A stretch of DNA of 64,000 nucleotides from an uncultured Muribaculaceae bacterium (GTDB lineage: Bacteria; Bacteroidota; Bacteroidia; Bacteroidales; Muribaculaceae): positions 62,001 to 126,000 of the forward strand of contig CAJUIW010000005.1 of NCBI GenBank assembly GCA_910586895.1, written 5' to 3'. How positions within the stretch are numbered: the first letter of the stretch is position 1; each line of letters opens with the position of its first letter. The notes under the pieces were generated by a model that made no database searches, had not been told where the DNA came from, and saw nothing but the letters and a program-made list of their open reading frames with translations. Positions 24,499 to 32,656 of the stretch are shown here, in pieces. The translations under genes were made by a program, and so were the position numbers.

Positions 24499-27333
24499 AT
24501 GAAAAAGTATCTTAGTACACTGTCAGTGTTCATGCTGCTTGCTCTGCTGCTCCCCTCTTTTGCCAAGGCCCAGCAGATGCCGCCGCTGCCCGTTGACAAA
24601 GAAGTGCGTATAGGTAAGCTCCCTAATGGCCTTACTTATTACATCCGCCACAACAACTATCCTAAAGGTCAGGCTGACTTCTACATTGCTCAGAAAGTAG
24701 GCTCTGTTCTTGAAAATGATGATCAGCGCGGTCTGGCTCACTTCCTTGAGCACATGTGCTTCAACGGCACAACTAATTTTCCCGGAAAGAATCTCATCAA
24801 CTGGCTTGAAAGCATAGGTGTGAAATTCGGACAGAATCTGAACGCATACACCGCCGCTGACCAGACTGTATACAACATCAACAATGTGCCCGTGGCACGT
24901 GAAGGTGTCCAGGACTCCTGCCTGCTTATCCTGCATGACTGGGCCAACGACCTGCTCCTGCTCACTGAGGAGATCGACGCCGAACGCGGTGTGATCCACG
25001 AGGAATGGCGCAGAACCACAGTTGGCCAGATGCGTATTCTTGAAAATGCGCTCCCCACTCTGCTTCCCGGCTCACAGTATGCCTACCGTCTGCCAATCGG
25101 CACAATGGAAGTGGTTGACAATTTCGAGCCTAAGGCACTCCGTGACTACTATGAAAAGTGGTATCGTCCGGACCAGCAGGGTATCATCGTGGTAGGTGAT
25201 ATTGATGTTGACCGTATCGAGGCAAAAATTAAAGAGATGTTCTCTGACATCGAAATGCCTGAGAATCCTGCCGAACGCATCTACTATCCTGTTCCTGACA
25301 CCGAAGGCACCATCTACGCTATCGGTCATGACAAGGAACAGAAGATGGCTCTCGTACAGCTCTTCATCAAGACTGACCCGATGCCCCGCGAAATGCGTGC
25401 CACCGTAGCCCAGCCCCTCCAGTCGTACATCATCTCAGCTATCTCCTCCATGCTTAACCAGCGTCTGGATGAAGCATCGAAGCAGCCCGATGCCAAGTTT
25501 GCCGCCGCATCCACTTACTACGGAAGTCTTCTCGGACTGACTAAGACAAAGGACTCATTCACTCTCGGCATCATCCCCAAGACCGGTGTTCCGGCTCCGG
25601 AAGCTACAGCACAGGCCTACCGCGAACTGCTGCGTGCCGTACGCGGCGGATTCAACGCTACGGAATACAACCGCGTGCGCGATGAAATCCTCTCACGCTA
25701 TGAAAAGGCCTACAACAACCGCGAAAACCGCGAAAACAACACCTTCGTTCAGGAATATGTCAACAACTTCCTTTCAGGCGATGCCATCCCCTCGATAGAG
25801 GATGAATATAACCTTATGAAGCAGTTGGTTCCCAATATTCCCGTTGAAGCCATCAACCAGACTATCAAAGAACTCGTAACCGACGACAACCGCCTGCTTA
25901 TCTGCATGCTCCCTGACAATGCTGAGAATCAGTATCCCACCGAACAGCAGTTTGCCGACGCCCTGAAAGCTGTCGACAATGAAGAAATAGCAGCTTTTGT
26001 TGACAATGTAAAGACTGAACCCCTTATCGCACAGCTTCCCAAAGCAGGCAAGATTGTAAAGGAAACTCCTCTTGCCCAGTGGGGCGCCAAGGAATGGACC
26101 CTCAGCAACGGTGCAAAGGTGATAGTCAAGCACACTGATTTCAAGAAGGATGACATCCTTATGAGCGCACTGGCTCTGAACGGCACCTCGGAAATATCCG
26201 ACAAGCTTGTCAGCGATATACTTTTCAGCCCCATAGCGCTCAGCTATAAAGGCCTCGGTACATACACCAACAGCGACCTCGACAAATACCTTGCAGGCAA
26301 GCAGGCCAACGTATCCGTTTCATTCGGTTCGTACACTCGTAACATCTCAGGCAGCACTACTCCCAAGGACCTGCCCACAATGATGGAGCTTCTCTACATG
26401 AACTTCACCGGCATCAACTTCTCCGAAGAGGAATTCAAGGCTCTCCAGAGCCAGTACTCTTCTCTGATCCACAATCAGGAAGCTGATCCCTCGTTCATAT
26501 TCCAGACCAAGATTTACGAAAGCCTCTACAACTCTCCCCGCATGCGTGCCATCACATCGGCCGATGTTGAGAAGTCAACACGTGAGAATGTGCTGAAGAT
26601 AGCCAAGGATATGACCGCCAATGCAGCTGAATACACATTCGTGTTTGTAGGCAATGTTGACGAAGCTACACTCCGTCCGCTCGTAGAGCAGTACATCGCT
26701 TCTCTGCCCGGCAACGCCAAGGCTGCCAAGAAGAACGCCAAGATCCGCTACAACGAGTCACTCCGTCCTGTAGCTGGTACCAAAACTGACACCTACACCA
26801 CCCCGATGCAGACCCCGCAGACATGGGTTTACATCACTGACTTCGGCAAACTCCCCTATAGCACCAAGAATATGCAGATGACTTCAATAGCCGCTCAGAT
26901 TCTTTCAAAGCGTCTGCTTGAAGAAGTGCGTGAGAAGGAGGGTGCAGTTTACTCTATCAGCGCTCAGGGAGCAATGGACCGCATTGATATTGACAATGTT
27001 GAAATCCTCACAGCATTCCCCATGAAGCCTGAAATGAAGGACAAGGTGCTTGACATCATCCGCCATCAGATTGAGGATCTGTCAAAGAATATCTCAGAGG
27101 AAGAACTTGCCACAGTCAAGGAATTCATGAACAAGAGCTATGTTGAAGGTCGTGAGAAGAACGGTTCTTGGATGAATGGCATCAAGGGTTGGCTTCTCAA
27201 CGGCGTTGATACATTCAATGACAACATCAACGTACTCTCAACCATCACTACATCCGATATCAAGGCACTCATGAAGTCGCTTCTTGATCAGAAGAACTAT
27301 CATGTAATAGTACTTGACCCCGAAGCAAAATAA
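24499..27333 (+). CDS. M16 family zinc metallopeptidase (pitrilysin/insulinase-like)
   Basis: Periplasmic or envelope peptidase of 944 aa, with a signal peptide to about residue 25 (AKAQQ). It has two tandem M16 halves. The first holds the inverted zinc motif HFLEH (81-85) with the third ligand Glu162 in DAERGVIHEEW. The second half (from about 520, ETPLAQWGAKEWTLSNGAKV) is the inactive partner domain common in the family. Such enzymes degrade peptides of limited size inside a closing clamshell. It is monocistronic, with a promoter upstream and 168 nt of gene-free sequence downstream. Confidence 0.93.
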   Translation: MKKYLSTLSVFMLLALLLPSFAKAQQMPPLPVDKEVRIGKLPNGLTYYIRHNNYPKGQADFYIAQKVGSVLENDDQRGLAHFLEHMCFNGTTNFPGKNLINWLESIGVKFGQNLNAYTAADQTVYNINNVPVAREGVQDSCLLILHDWANDLLLLTEEIDAERGVIHEEWRRTTVGQMRILENALPTLLPGSQYAYRLPIGTMEVVDNFEPKALRDYYEKWYRPDQQGIIVVGDIDVDRIEAKIKEMFSDIEMPENPAERIYYPVPDTEGTIYAIGHDKEQKMALVQLFIKTDPMPREMRATVAQPLQSYIISAISSMLNQRLDEASKQPDAKFAAASTYYGSLLGLTKTKDSFTLGIIPKTGVPAPEATAQAYRELLRAVRGGFNATEYNRVRDEILSRYEKAYNNRENRENNTFVQEYVNNFLSGDAIPSIEDEYNLMKQLVPNIPVEAINQTIKELVTDDNRLLICMLPDNAENQYPTEQQFADALKAVDNEEIAAFVDNVKTEPLIAQLPKAGKIVKETPLAQWGAKEWTLSNGAKVIVKHTDFKKDDILMSALALNGTSEISDKLVSDILFSPIALSYKGLGTYTNSDLDKYLAGKQANVSVSFGSYTRNISGSTTPKDLPTMMELLYMNFTGINFSEEEFKALQSQYSSLIHNQEADPSFIFQTKIYESLYNSPRMRAITSADVEKSTRENVLKIAKDMTANAAEYTFVFVGNVDEATLRPLVEQYIASLPGNAKAAKKNAKIRYNESLRPVAGTKTDTYTTPMQTPQTWVYITDFGKLPYSTKNMQMTSIAAQILSKRLLEEVREKEGAVYSISAQGAMDRIDIDNVEILTAFPMKPEMKDKVLDIIRHQIEDLSKNISEEELATVKEFMNKSYVEGREKNGSWMNGIKGWLLNGVDTFNDNINVLSTITTSDIKALMKSLLDQKNYHVIVLDPEAK

Positions 27334-27423
27334 AATCAGCTGAAATAACATCAATTCTTTACCGGAGTCGTGTCGTTAACAGTAATTAACCATTGGGGAC
27401 GGGTTAAAATTTCAGGTTTTTAA

Positions 27424-27431
27424 TACCTTTG
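27424..27431 (+). promoter_or_regulatory. -7 box of the 27.5-32.6 kb surface locus
   Basis: TACCTTTG, 69 nt before the ATG at 27501. All four genes that follow overlap or nearly touch, so this box probably drives the whole set. Confidence 0.6.
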
Positions 27432-27500
27432 AGCCAAATTTATCTGTGAATAATCCGCTACCGGGATCTGACTATCATTATCATTTATATTTTTTAATAC

Positions 27501-27977
27501 ATGCAGTTCAAACATCTTCTACTTTCAGCCGTTTTTGCCGGATGTGCATTATCCGGAATGGCTCAGGAGGAGGGCAACTACCTTTATGTACGCACAGCCA
27601 CCGGCTATGAAGTACTGAATCTTGACAAGGTGGACCGCCTTACTTTCAGCGGAGGCATAATGACAGCCTCTGACAAGGACAATAAAACAGTCGCCACATT
27701 TCCACAGGACCAGATTGATAAAATGTACGTATCTGAAACCGCAGGTATAACATCCGTTGCTGCCGATAATGCCGAACCAACATTCAAGTTCGATGCAACA
27801 ACCGCTGTAGTGACAATGCTTGCCGACGGCGACTTCAACATCTACAATACCGCCGGTGCGAGTCTTATAGGCACAGCCAAAGTGAAAAAGGGTGAAACCA
27901 TAGCGCTCTCAGGCATGGAACCCGGCATCGTGATTCTTAAATCAGGAAATTATACTGTTAAAGCAATTTTGAAATGA
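27501..27977 (+). CDS. Small secreted protein with T9SS-type C-terminal sorting-like domain
   Basis: 158 aa with a signal peptide to about residue 21 (SGMAQ). The N-terminal part reads YLYVRTATGYEVLNLDKVDR then LTF, a pattern also seen at the start of the next gene's product. The last ~55 residues (GDFNIYNTAGASL, then LSGMEPGIVILKSGNYTVK) resemble the type A Por-secretion tail that ends many T9SS cargo proteins. No enzymatic motif is present. The stop overlaps the next ATG by 4 nt. The specific function is unknown. Confidence 0.7.
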   Translation: MQFKHLLLSAVFAGCALSGMAQEEGNYLYVRTATGYEVLNLDKVDRLTFSGGIMTASDKDNKTVATFPQDQIDKMYVSETAGITSVAADNAEPTFKFDATTAVVTMLADGDFNIYNTAGASLIGTAKVKKGETIALSGMEPGIVILKSGNYTVKAILK

Positions 27978-29725
27978 AGAAATTTTTACTCAGCATCGCC
28001 GCTCTGGCAATAACCGCTTCAGCAGTAGCATTTCCCAAAGCTCTGTATGTAAAAAAGGGTGACACATTCACCAAATACAACTTCGGTGTTGCCGGCGACC
28101 TCCAGTTCAGCGACAACGGACGCACCCTTACCATAACCGGCTACAACGAGGCTATCAATCTTGACAATATCGACTACATCACCTTCACTGCACCCACATC
28201 GTCAGTCTCACTGACTCCTGACGCGCAGAAGGATAAACTTCTCGCCATCGGACGTGAGGCCACTGCAATGATTGACCTCAACAAGAACGCCGGTGTTCTG
28301 AATCTGTTCCATCAGTTTACTTATGGATATGAAGATGAGAACTACAACTGGCATTCTGCCCCTTCAGAATTCTATATCTCCCCTGAATACTGGGATGTGC
28401 ACAATGCATTCCAAGGTTCTGTGGACGATGTGAACGAAATGGCTCACGGCAACGCCTCAGCCATCCGCTCACTCAGGACCAAGATGGTTGACCTGTACAA
28501 ACTGTCGGATTATTTCGGCGTATTTACCGCCAACTACGATACCGAAACATGGGACCGCACAGCTGACGCCGACTATCTTGAGATCAACTTCACAGGGCGT
28601 GACAGCGTGAAGTACTCAGCCCGTCTGGAAGGTAGCGCCGGCTACTCGACATGGAATACCGAGGACTTCAACATGCAGCTCCCCACTACCCTTACTCTCA
28701 CACTGTTCAGCAACGGACAGAGCGTGGCCAAAGTCGTGGTAGACTCAAAGCTTGTCCAGAACCAGAGCATGGACTTCAACACACGTGCCGAACTAAACGG
28801 AATCGTAGCCACGGACATCATGAACGTGACTAACGATGCCATCACCGACAAAGCTACCGTGACCATCGACGGCAAGACATTCGTCACCGCCAATTCAACT
28901 ATTCTTGGTAAGAATCTTGTCAACTACGAAAGCATCAAGACCGACATCGAGAATGGGCACTCCCATGACCAGTACGGCGACTGCATCAATGACCCGCACG
29001 GACTGCTCAGCCACTTCATCCGCGCCAATTCCGATGTTGACCTCCTTGGCAAGCTTCAGGTAAAAGGCAAGATATTCGGGCTCACCAAAATATATGATGC
29101 TCTTGAAGAGGACTCATATATCTATGACAGGTTGGTGGACGGCGACCGCAGTACATACAGCAATGGCAAAATCCTCAGCCGCAACGGTGATACATTTGAA
29201 GTAACATCAGAAGAGAAGTCTATCAACGAACGCCATGTGAAATATCTCAACAATTATACTGACGTCACATTCCATTACGATGGCGAAGCTCAGGCTCAGG
29301 GCTATCTGACATGGGACGTCAACGAAGAGATTGACGACTGGTATCCTTATACAGACGACTACAATGGATATATCATTAAGGATGGCCACCTGATCAGTGT
29401 CCGTCGTGACTATATTGGTTCCGAGGATGTCAACGGTGACTGGGTGGAAAAATATTCCGACTGGCAGTACTCTTACGACATAGAAGGTCCTGACGGAAAT
29501 TATGAATATGGCAACCAATCAGTTGATGAGTCAGAGCTTGTAAATGTAGAAGCACTGCGTAAAGTGTATTACAACGACACCCCCATACTCACATTCCCTG
29601 ATCTGACCAACTTCTCATTCCCCGATTTCTTTGACAATGTATCGTTCAAGAATCTTATTGATGACTACAACGATATAATCAACACATATCTGTCCATCAC
29701 CGGACAGGAGCGTGATGAGTATTAA
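27974..29725 (+). CDS. Secreted protein of unknown function
   Basis: 583 aa with a signal peptide to about residue 19 (AVAFP). The start of the mature protein has ALYVKKGDTF and INLDNIDYITF, parallel to the YLYV...LNLDKVDRLTF of the preceding protein, suggesting a shared N-terminal module. The rest is acidic and Asp/Asn/Tyr-rich with many short beta-like segments and no motif I recognise; unlike its neighbour it lacks an obvious sorting tail. It overlaps the upstream gene by 4 nt and the downstream TonB-receptor gene by about 11 nt. Likely a surface or periplasmic partner of the receptor; function not assigned. Confidence 0.72.
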   Translation: MKKFLLSIAALAITASAVAFPKALYVKKGDTFTKYNFGVAGDLQFSDNGRTLTITGYNEAINLDNIDYITFTAPTSSVSLTPDAQKDKLLAIGREATAMIDLNKNAGVLNLFHQFTYGYEDENYNWHSAPSEFYISPEYWDVHNAFQGSVDDVNEMAHGNASAIRSLRTKMVDLYKLSDYFGVFTANYDTETWDRTADADYLEINFTGRDSVKYSARLEGSAGYSTWNTEDFNMQLPTTLTLTLFSNGQSVAKVVVDSKLVQNQSMDFNTRAELNGIVATDIMNVTNDAITDKATVTIDGKTFVTANSTILGKNLVNYESIKTDIENGHSHDQYGDCINDPHGLLSHFIRANSDVDLLGKLQVKGKIFGLTKIYDALEEDSYIYDRLVDGDRSTYSNGKILSRNGDTFEVTSEEKSINERHVKYLNNYTDVTFHYDGEAQAQGYLTWDVNEEIDDWYPYTDDYNGYIIKDGHLISVRRDYIGSEDVNGDWVEKYSDWQYSYDIEGPDGNYEYGNQSVDESELVNVEALRKVYYNDTPILTFPDLTNFSFPDFFDNVSFKNLIDDYNDIINTYLSITGQERDEY

Positions 29726-31727
29726 TATCCGACAGATCATATCCCTTACAATAATCACCGGTTGGGCCATTAAAGCTATGGCTCAACCGGTTGATTCTAT
29801 ACTCCCCGAACGCAAGCTCCAGGGGGTGTCGGTAACCGCCGGCGGTCCGCGCCATGCTATAGCGGGCGACATCAAGGGCACATTCTCGTTCAGCAGTAAA
29901 GCCCTCGGCCAGCTGCCCTCGTTTCTTGGTGGAGGCGATGCCATTTCGCTTCTGCGCAGCATGCCGGCCATAGCCACCAACAACGACCTTCAAGCCTCCA
30001 TGTCGATACGCGGCAGCGGCAATGGAGCCAACCTGTTTGAAAGCGATGGTGTCCGTATCATCAATCCGCTGCACATGCTGGGATTCTACAGCGCCTTCAA
30101 TCCCGCCTACTACAGGTCATACTCCTTCGCACCGGGCTATGTAGACGCCTCCACGGCAAATCTCACCGGCGGCTATCTGTCGGCATCAACCCCGGCGGTA
30201 CCGGACTCAACAGTTTCCGGAAGCGTATCAATCGGACTGATTGAAAGCCATGGAGCCATACATATACCTCTTATCAAGAACCGGACCTCTCTATCACTCG
30301 GATTCCGACAGACATATCTCAATCTGATATACCCTTCGATTCTCACACTCGGAACATCACATCTGAGGTATGATTTTTCTGACATCAACGCGGCACTCCT
30401 CCACCGTATTGACAGCCACAACCTTATTAAAGCCACATTCTTCGCCAATCGCGACAATATGTCCCTTCTGTCTGAATCCAATGGAGCGAGAGATGGAAGC
30501 TTCGGCTGGGGCAATATGGCAGGAGGACTTCACTGGACAGGAAGCCGAATGGAAGCCTCAATCGCCGCAAGCCATTACCGCAACAGCTTCAAGATGACCG
30601 AGGCAGGAAAAGATCTGGATCTCCCCTCTTCTCTACTACAGCTCACAACTCGTGCATCAGGCCGGTTCGGCGGATTCCTGACAGAATCTGACATCAACTA
30701 CCGCTACTCTTCCGGACAGCGTAACGCGGCCAATGCGGCAAGTGCCGATAACCGTGGCATCAGGAGTGTGGAATGGAGCATTGCGGCAACACGCGCCATC
30801 CACCTGACGACTGCATCCCAGATTGAAGCCGGACTGAGATTGTCAACCTACCATACCTCAGGCTACACCCAATTCATACCTATGCCCCGCATAAACATCG
30901 GGACTGACATTGGTGGCTGGGGCCGCGTATACGCATCCTACGGCCGGCATGTACGTTTTGACCGCCTGATTGAGGAGTCGGACAATGGCCTGCCTACCGA
31001 CTTCTGGAGTTGTGTCAACGGCATAATCAAGCCTGAGGATACCCACTCCTTCGGCTTCGGGATAAGCGGGTTGATAGCACCATTGGCTCTGCGTCTTTCC
31101 GCCGATATCTATTACAAGCGTATCCTCAACGCCGGAGAATTTTCCGGTACTGTACTTGACATGGTAAACAACAGCACGTACGATCCTACCGAACATATAT
31201 TCTACGGACACGGTTATGCCTGCGGACTCTCACTGACAGCCATGCGTCAGACAGGACGTCTGCGCGGACGGCTATCGTACAACATCGGTACCTCTAAAGT
31301 GCGGATAGCCGAATATGGCAGCGGCTACATCCCCTCCGCACATGACCGCCTGCATGACCTCAACGCTACCCTGAGCTGGATTATAACACCTCCGCTCTCC
31401 ATATCGGCATCATTCACCTATGCCACCGGCACGCCATATACCCAAGCACGCTACGGCTACATGATAGGTGAGAATCTGATATGCGAATACTTCCCGCACA
31501 ATTCATCACGGTTGCCTGACTACCGGCGTCTTGACTTCTCAGCCACCTGGCAGTTCGGGAAGTCATCATCGCTGCAGCATTCGCTCAATCTGTCAGTCTA
31601 CAACGCACTCGCGAGCCACAACGTGCTGTTCCGCTACTCCACCTATTCGAAGGACAAAGGAATCGAGCAGCGTGAATCCGTCATGAAAACAGTGATTCCT
31701 TCCATCACCTACACATTAGAATTCTGA
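29715..31727 (+). CDS. TonB-dependent receptor-like outer membrane protein
   Basis: 670-aa outer-membrane barrel with a signal peptide to about residue 24 (AMAQP). A plug domain follows (about 35-150): LQGVSVTAGG, DAISLLRSMPAI, MSIRGSGNGANLFESDGVR. Then come about twenty barrel strands ending SITYTLEF. It lacks the CarboxypepD-like N-terminal extension of SusC proteins. A GTG one codon upstream (29712) is possible, but ATG 29715 is preferred. Both starts overlap the upstream gene. Its partner is the adjacent DUF4249 lipoprotein, a pairing I recall from other Bacteroidota. The substrate is unknown. Confidence 0.83.
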   Translation: MSINIRQIISLTIITGWAIKAMAQPVDSILPERKLQGVSVTAGGPRHAIAGDIKGTFSFSSKALGQLPSFLGGGDAISLLRSMPAIATNNDLQASMSIRGSGNGANLFESDGVRIINPLHMLGFYSAFNPAYYRSYSFAPGYVDASTANLTGGYLSASTPAVPDSTVSGSVSIGLIESHGAIHIPLIKNRTSLSLGFRQTYLNLIYPSILTLGTSHLRYDFSDINAALLHRIDSHNLIKATFFANRDNMSLLSESNGARDGSFGWGNMAGGLHWTGSRMEASIAASHYRNSFKMTEAGKDLDLPSSLLQLTTRASGRFGGFLTESDINYRYSSGQRNAANAASADNRGIRSVEWSIAATRAIHLTTASQIEAGLRLSTYHTSGYTQFIPMPRINIGTDIGGWGRVYASYGRHVRFDRLIEESDNGLPTDFWSCVNGIIKPEDTHSFGFGISGLIAPLALRLSADIYYKRILNAGEFSGTVLDMVNNSTYDPTEHIFYGHGYACGLSLTAMRQTGRLRGRLSYNIGTSKVRIAEYGSGYIPSAHDRLHDLNATLSWIITPPLSISASFTYATGTPYTQARYGYMIGENLICEYFPHNSSRLPDYRRLDFSATWQFGKSSSLQHSLNLSVYNALASHNVLFRYSTYSKDKGIEQRESVMKTVIPSITYTLEF

Positions 31728-31729
31728 CT

Positions 31730-32575
31730 ATGACAACTATCATCAGATACACCGCACTGTTATTTATCACCATAATACTATCTTCATGCTATTCCGACGA
31801 GCCTGAAAGCCCGGCCAAAATGCCTCTTGTCATAGAGGGGTGGATTGAAAACGGCGAAGCGCCCATTGTCATGGTGACACATGCCGTGGATCTCACCAAA
31901 CCCTCCGCTTCATTCGATGGATTTGTTGAGAAATGGAGCCGTGTATCAATCTTTGACGGCGACAAGCAGTATATCCTCACCGGACGTATCGACAAGAACT
32001 ATACTCCGGATTTCATTTTCACATCATCGAAACTGAAAGGCGAAGTTGGCCATACATACCGGCTGCTTGTTGAAACAGAAACGGACACAGCCGAAGCCGT
32101 AGCCACCATACTGCCACCTCCGGCGTTGCTCCCACTGACTGTAAAACCTGCGCCCGGATGCGATACGCTCTACACTATATGCGCCACTATTGACGGTGCG
32201 GCAGATGAAAACGGCTATTACAAGTTTTTCGCCAGATCCGATAAGACAGAATCGCGCTTCTACGCATCATATCTGGGCACATTCACTGGTGCAGAATACA
32301 ACCGGGCCGGCGAATGGCAGATAAGCCGGGGTGTACACTCGACATACAGCGACGATGACTTTGAGCACTTCTATCATTCAGGCGACCGCGTAACCGTAAA
32401 ACTATGCGCACTTCAGACAAGTGTTTATGACTTTTGGAGCACTTATGACAAGTCAGTGGGCATTTCGAACAATCTTTTTTTCTCTTTTGCCACCAACTGC
32501 CCCTCCAATATCCGCGGTGGCCTCGGCTACTGGGCGGCATATGGACACACCCGGCGCACGGTAAGAATACCTTAG
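31730..32575 (+). CDS. DUF4249 family lipoprotein
   Basis: 281 aa. The N-terminus is a lipoprotein signal with lipobox LSSC (Cys20). The mature part starts in the DUF4249 manner (PLVIEGWIENGEAPIVMVT) and continues with SIFDGDKQYIL and a GHTYRLLVETE beta segment. DUF4249 proteins commonly accompany a TonB-dependent receptor and probably act as its surface lid or ligand-binding partner, by analogy with SusD; that role is inference. It starts 2 nt after the receptor stop and is the last gene of the locus. Confidence 0.82.
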   Translation: MTTIIRYTALLFITIILSSCYSDEPESPAKMPLVIEGWIENGEAPIVMVTHAVDLTKPSASFDGFVEKWSRVSIFDGDKQYILTGRIDKNYTPDFIFTSSKLKGEVGHTYRLLVETETDTAEAVATILPPPALLPLTVKPAPGCDTLYTICATIDGAADENGYYKFFARSDKTESRFYASYLGTFTGAEYNRAGEWQISRGVHSTYSDDDFEHFYHSGDRVTVKLCALQTSVYDFWSTYDKSVGISNNLFFSFATNCPSNIRGGLGYWAAYGHTRRTVRIP

Positions 32576-32600
32576 TCTGTTTCATTCGACTCCTTGCGTT

Positions 32601-32630
32601 TTGAACAAAAGAGGATTATTGCTAAATTTG
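32601..32630 (+). promoter_or_regulatory. Promoter of fkp
   Basis: TTG (32601-32603) and TAAATTTG (32623-32630) with 19-nt spacing. It lies inside an upstream extension of the fkp frame, which shows that the true start is the ATG at 32657. Confidence 0.7.
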
Positions 32631-32656
32631 TATCAAATTCTAAAAACACATACGTC

